Of a stretch of DNA of 64,000 bases, positions 63,263-64,000 are shown piece by piece; the stretch's first letter is position 1; every line of letters starts with the position of its first letter. Made by a program: the position numbers and the translations under genes. The notes beneath the pieces were generated by a model. That model did not search any database. It was not told the DNA's origin and saw nothing but the letters and a program-made list of their open reading frames with translations. Where the stretch lies: contig JAGTQE010000008.1 in the NCBI GenBank assembly GCA_018396635.1, positions 17,028 to 81,027 on the forward strand, read 5' to 3'. This stretch comes from Candidatus Bathyarchaeota archaeon (GTDB lineage Archaea > Thermoproteota > Bathyarchaeia > Bathyarchaeales > DTEX01).

Positions 63263-64000
63263 ATGAATGAACAGATAAAATCCCTAAAAATAGTTGCAAT
63301 GATTATGTGCGCAGCTCTATATGCTATTGGAGCTTATGCAACTGCATATATACCATCGCCATGGGGCTTTGGACAGTTTAGGCCAGCTGTAGCTATACCA
63401 GCATTCTTTGCAGTTCTCTTTGGGCCACTTCCAGCTGGTATTGGTGCAGCGATAGGCACGCTAATAGCTGATTCAGTAAAGCATGGAACCCTTCACCTTG
63501 GAAGCTTAATTGCAGCTGTTCCAGGAAACTTCATAGGCTTTTATATTTTCGGCAGAATTTGTAGGGGTTTCACATGGAAGAAATTTATTGTAGCAACTAA
63601 CGTAACACTTACATCAGCAAACTTGCTAACAGCCTTCCTGTACATATATGTCTATAGATTCCTATATCTTCAGGCATTAAAAATCGGTTTCTCAGAAATC
63701 TTAATCTTGACATTTGGCTTAACAGTCTGGTGGTTTGTAACAATGCTTCCATTTGTCCTAACAATCACACCGCTATTAATTAGGGTTGTCTCAATGTCAA
63801 TGCCATCAATAGTGCCAGAGGGCGTTAGAAGCAGAAGCCTAAACGATGAGTTTCCTAAAAAGGGATTCGGTCTTTCCCTGTTGATTCCGGGAGCAATTCT
63901 CCTATTACTAGGCCTACTGGCAACATTCACAGATCTGGGTAAAGTTATGATGACAGCCAATAAACTTCCAACAGTAGATCCGCTACAAGCGCTCCTCTAT
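63263..64000 (+). CDS. ECF-type transporter S component or related membrane protein (3' end outside window)
   Basis: 246 codons are open from ATG 63263 to the window edge. The N-terminus MNEQIKSLKIVAMIMCAAL leads into several hydrophobic helices. GFGQFRPAVAIPAFFAVLFG and GPLPAGIGAAIGTLIADSVK are typical of substrate-binding S components (vitamin or metal) of energy-coupling-factor transporters. A charged loop is near residues 185-205. An ATTATATATG-type TATA run lies about 55 bases upstream. The partner EcfA/EcfT genes would lie beyond the window if present. Confidence 0.72.
   Translation, partial: MNEQIKSLKIVAMIMCAALYAIGAYATAYIPSPWGFGQFRPAVAIPAFFAVLFGPLPAGIGAAIGTLIADSVKHGTLHLGSLIAAVPGNFIGFYIFGRICRGFTWKKFIVATNVTLTSANLLTAFLYIYVYRFLYLQALKIGFSEILILTFGLTVWWFVTMLPFVLTITPLLIRVVSMSMPSIVPEGVRSRSLNDEFPKKGFGLSLLIPGAILLLLGLLATFTDLGKVMMTANKLPTVDPLQALLY

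Overview
The window is a 64 kb piece of an archaeal chromosome. Signs of this are the KEOPS subunits Kae1 and Bud32, RNase P proteins Pop5 and Rpp30, Cdc48, aEF-1beta, Taw1, ribosomal proteins eL13, eL15 and eL40, an RPC34/TFE-beta-type factor, TATA-type promoters, and frequent GTG/TTG starts. eL13 together with TFE-beta points to the TACK side (a Bathyarchaeia-like or related lineage). I cannot fix the genus from the sequence alone. Two tungsten-type aldehyde oxidoreductases with polyferredoxins, a zinc-containing ferredoxin and a pyruvoyl arginine decarboxylase suggest an anaerobic and possibly thermophilic heterotroph.

Layout. 0-6 kb: small regulators, a sugar-acid catabolic group (enolase-superfamily dehydratase, polyol dehydrogenase, PfkB kinase), a LOG-like protein and an HprK-like kinase. 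6-10 kb: polyferredoxin plus AOR module 1, a tRNA-Leu(CAA) apparently interrupted by three introns, and a zinc ferredoxin, with two stretches that look like decayed membrane-protein genes. 10-23 kb: one-piece transketolase, DNA ligase followed by a 144-nt near-palindrome, a nuclease-like protein with rhomboid, a glycosyltransferase, then an information block (FtsJ, TFE-beta, Kae1, Bud32, RdgB, eL40, GfcR-like regulator). 23-26 kb: AOR module 2. 25.7-32.4 kb: a complete trpEGDCFBA operon. Ahead of it lie a TGTACA motif, a TATA box and a short ORF with three Trp codons. 32-36 kb: a MacB-like ABC system with its own HTH regulator. 36-43 kb: Gfo/Idh oxidoreductase, TIM-barrel isomerase, PHP phosphoesterase, a beta-propeller, AmrS radical SAM, a zinc-less MDR and UPF0147. 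43-50 kb: Taw1, then a PadR regulator divergent from an ABC ATPase, a 1071-residue surface protein and an FtsX-like permease. 50-58 kb: UroD-family protein, GGR-like reductase, aEF-1beta, Cdc48 with a winged-helix partner, RibK, and an RNase P/exosome/eL13 run. 58-64 kb: arginine decarboxylase, GNAT, eL15, prephenate dehydratase, MFS transporter, tautomerase, and a truncated ECF-type membrane protein at the window edge.

How it fits together. The two AOR modules probably feed electrons from aldehyde oxidation into ferredoxin pools, served by the separate zinc ferredoxin. The trp operon and pheA give most of the committed Trp and Phe biosynthesis. The most unusual signal is the trp leader: a TRP-box-like palindrome at the TATA box, then a Trp-rich mini-ORF only 16 nt before a trpE that lacks a Shine-Dalgarno sequence. 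This suggests dual transcriptional and translational control. The three-intron tRNA and the 144-nt hairpin are the next most interesting.
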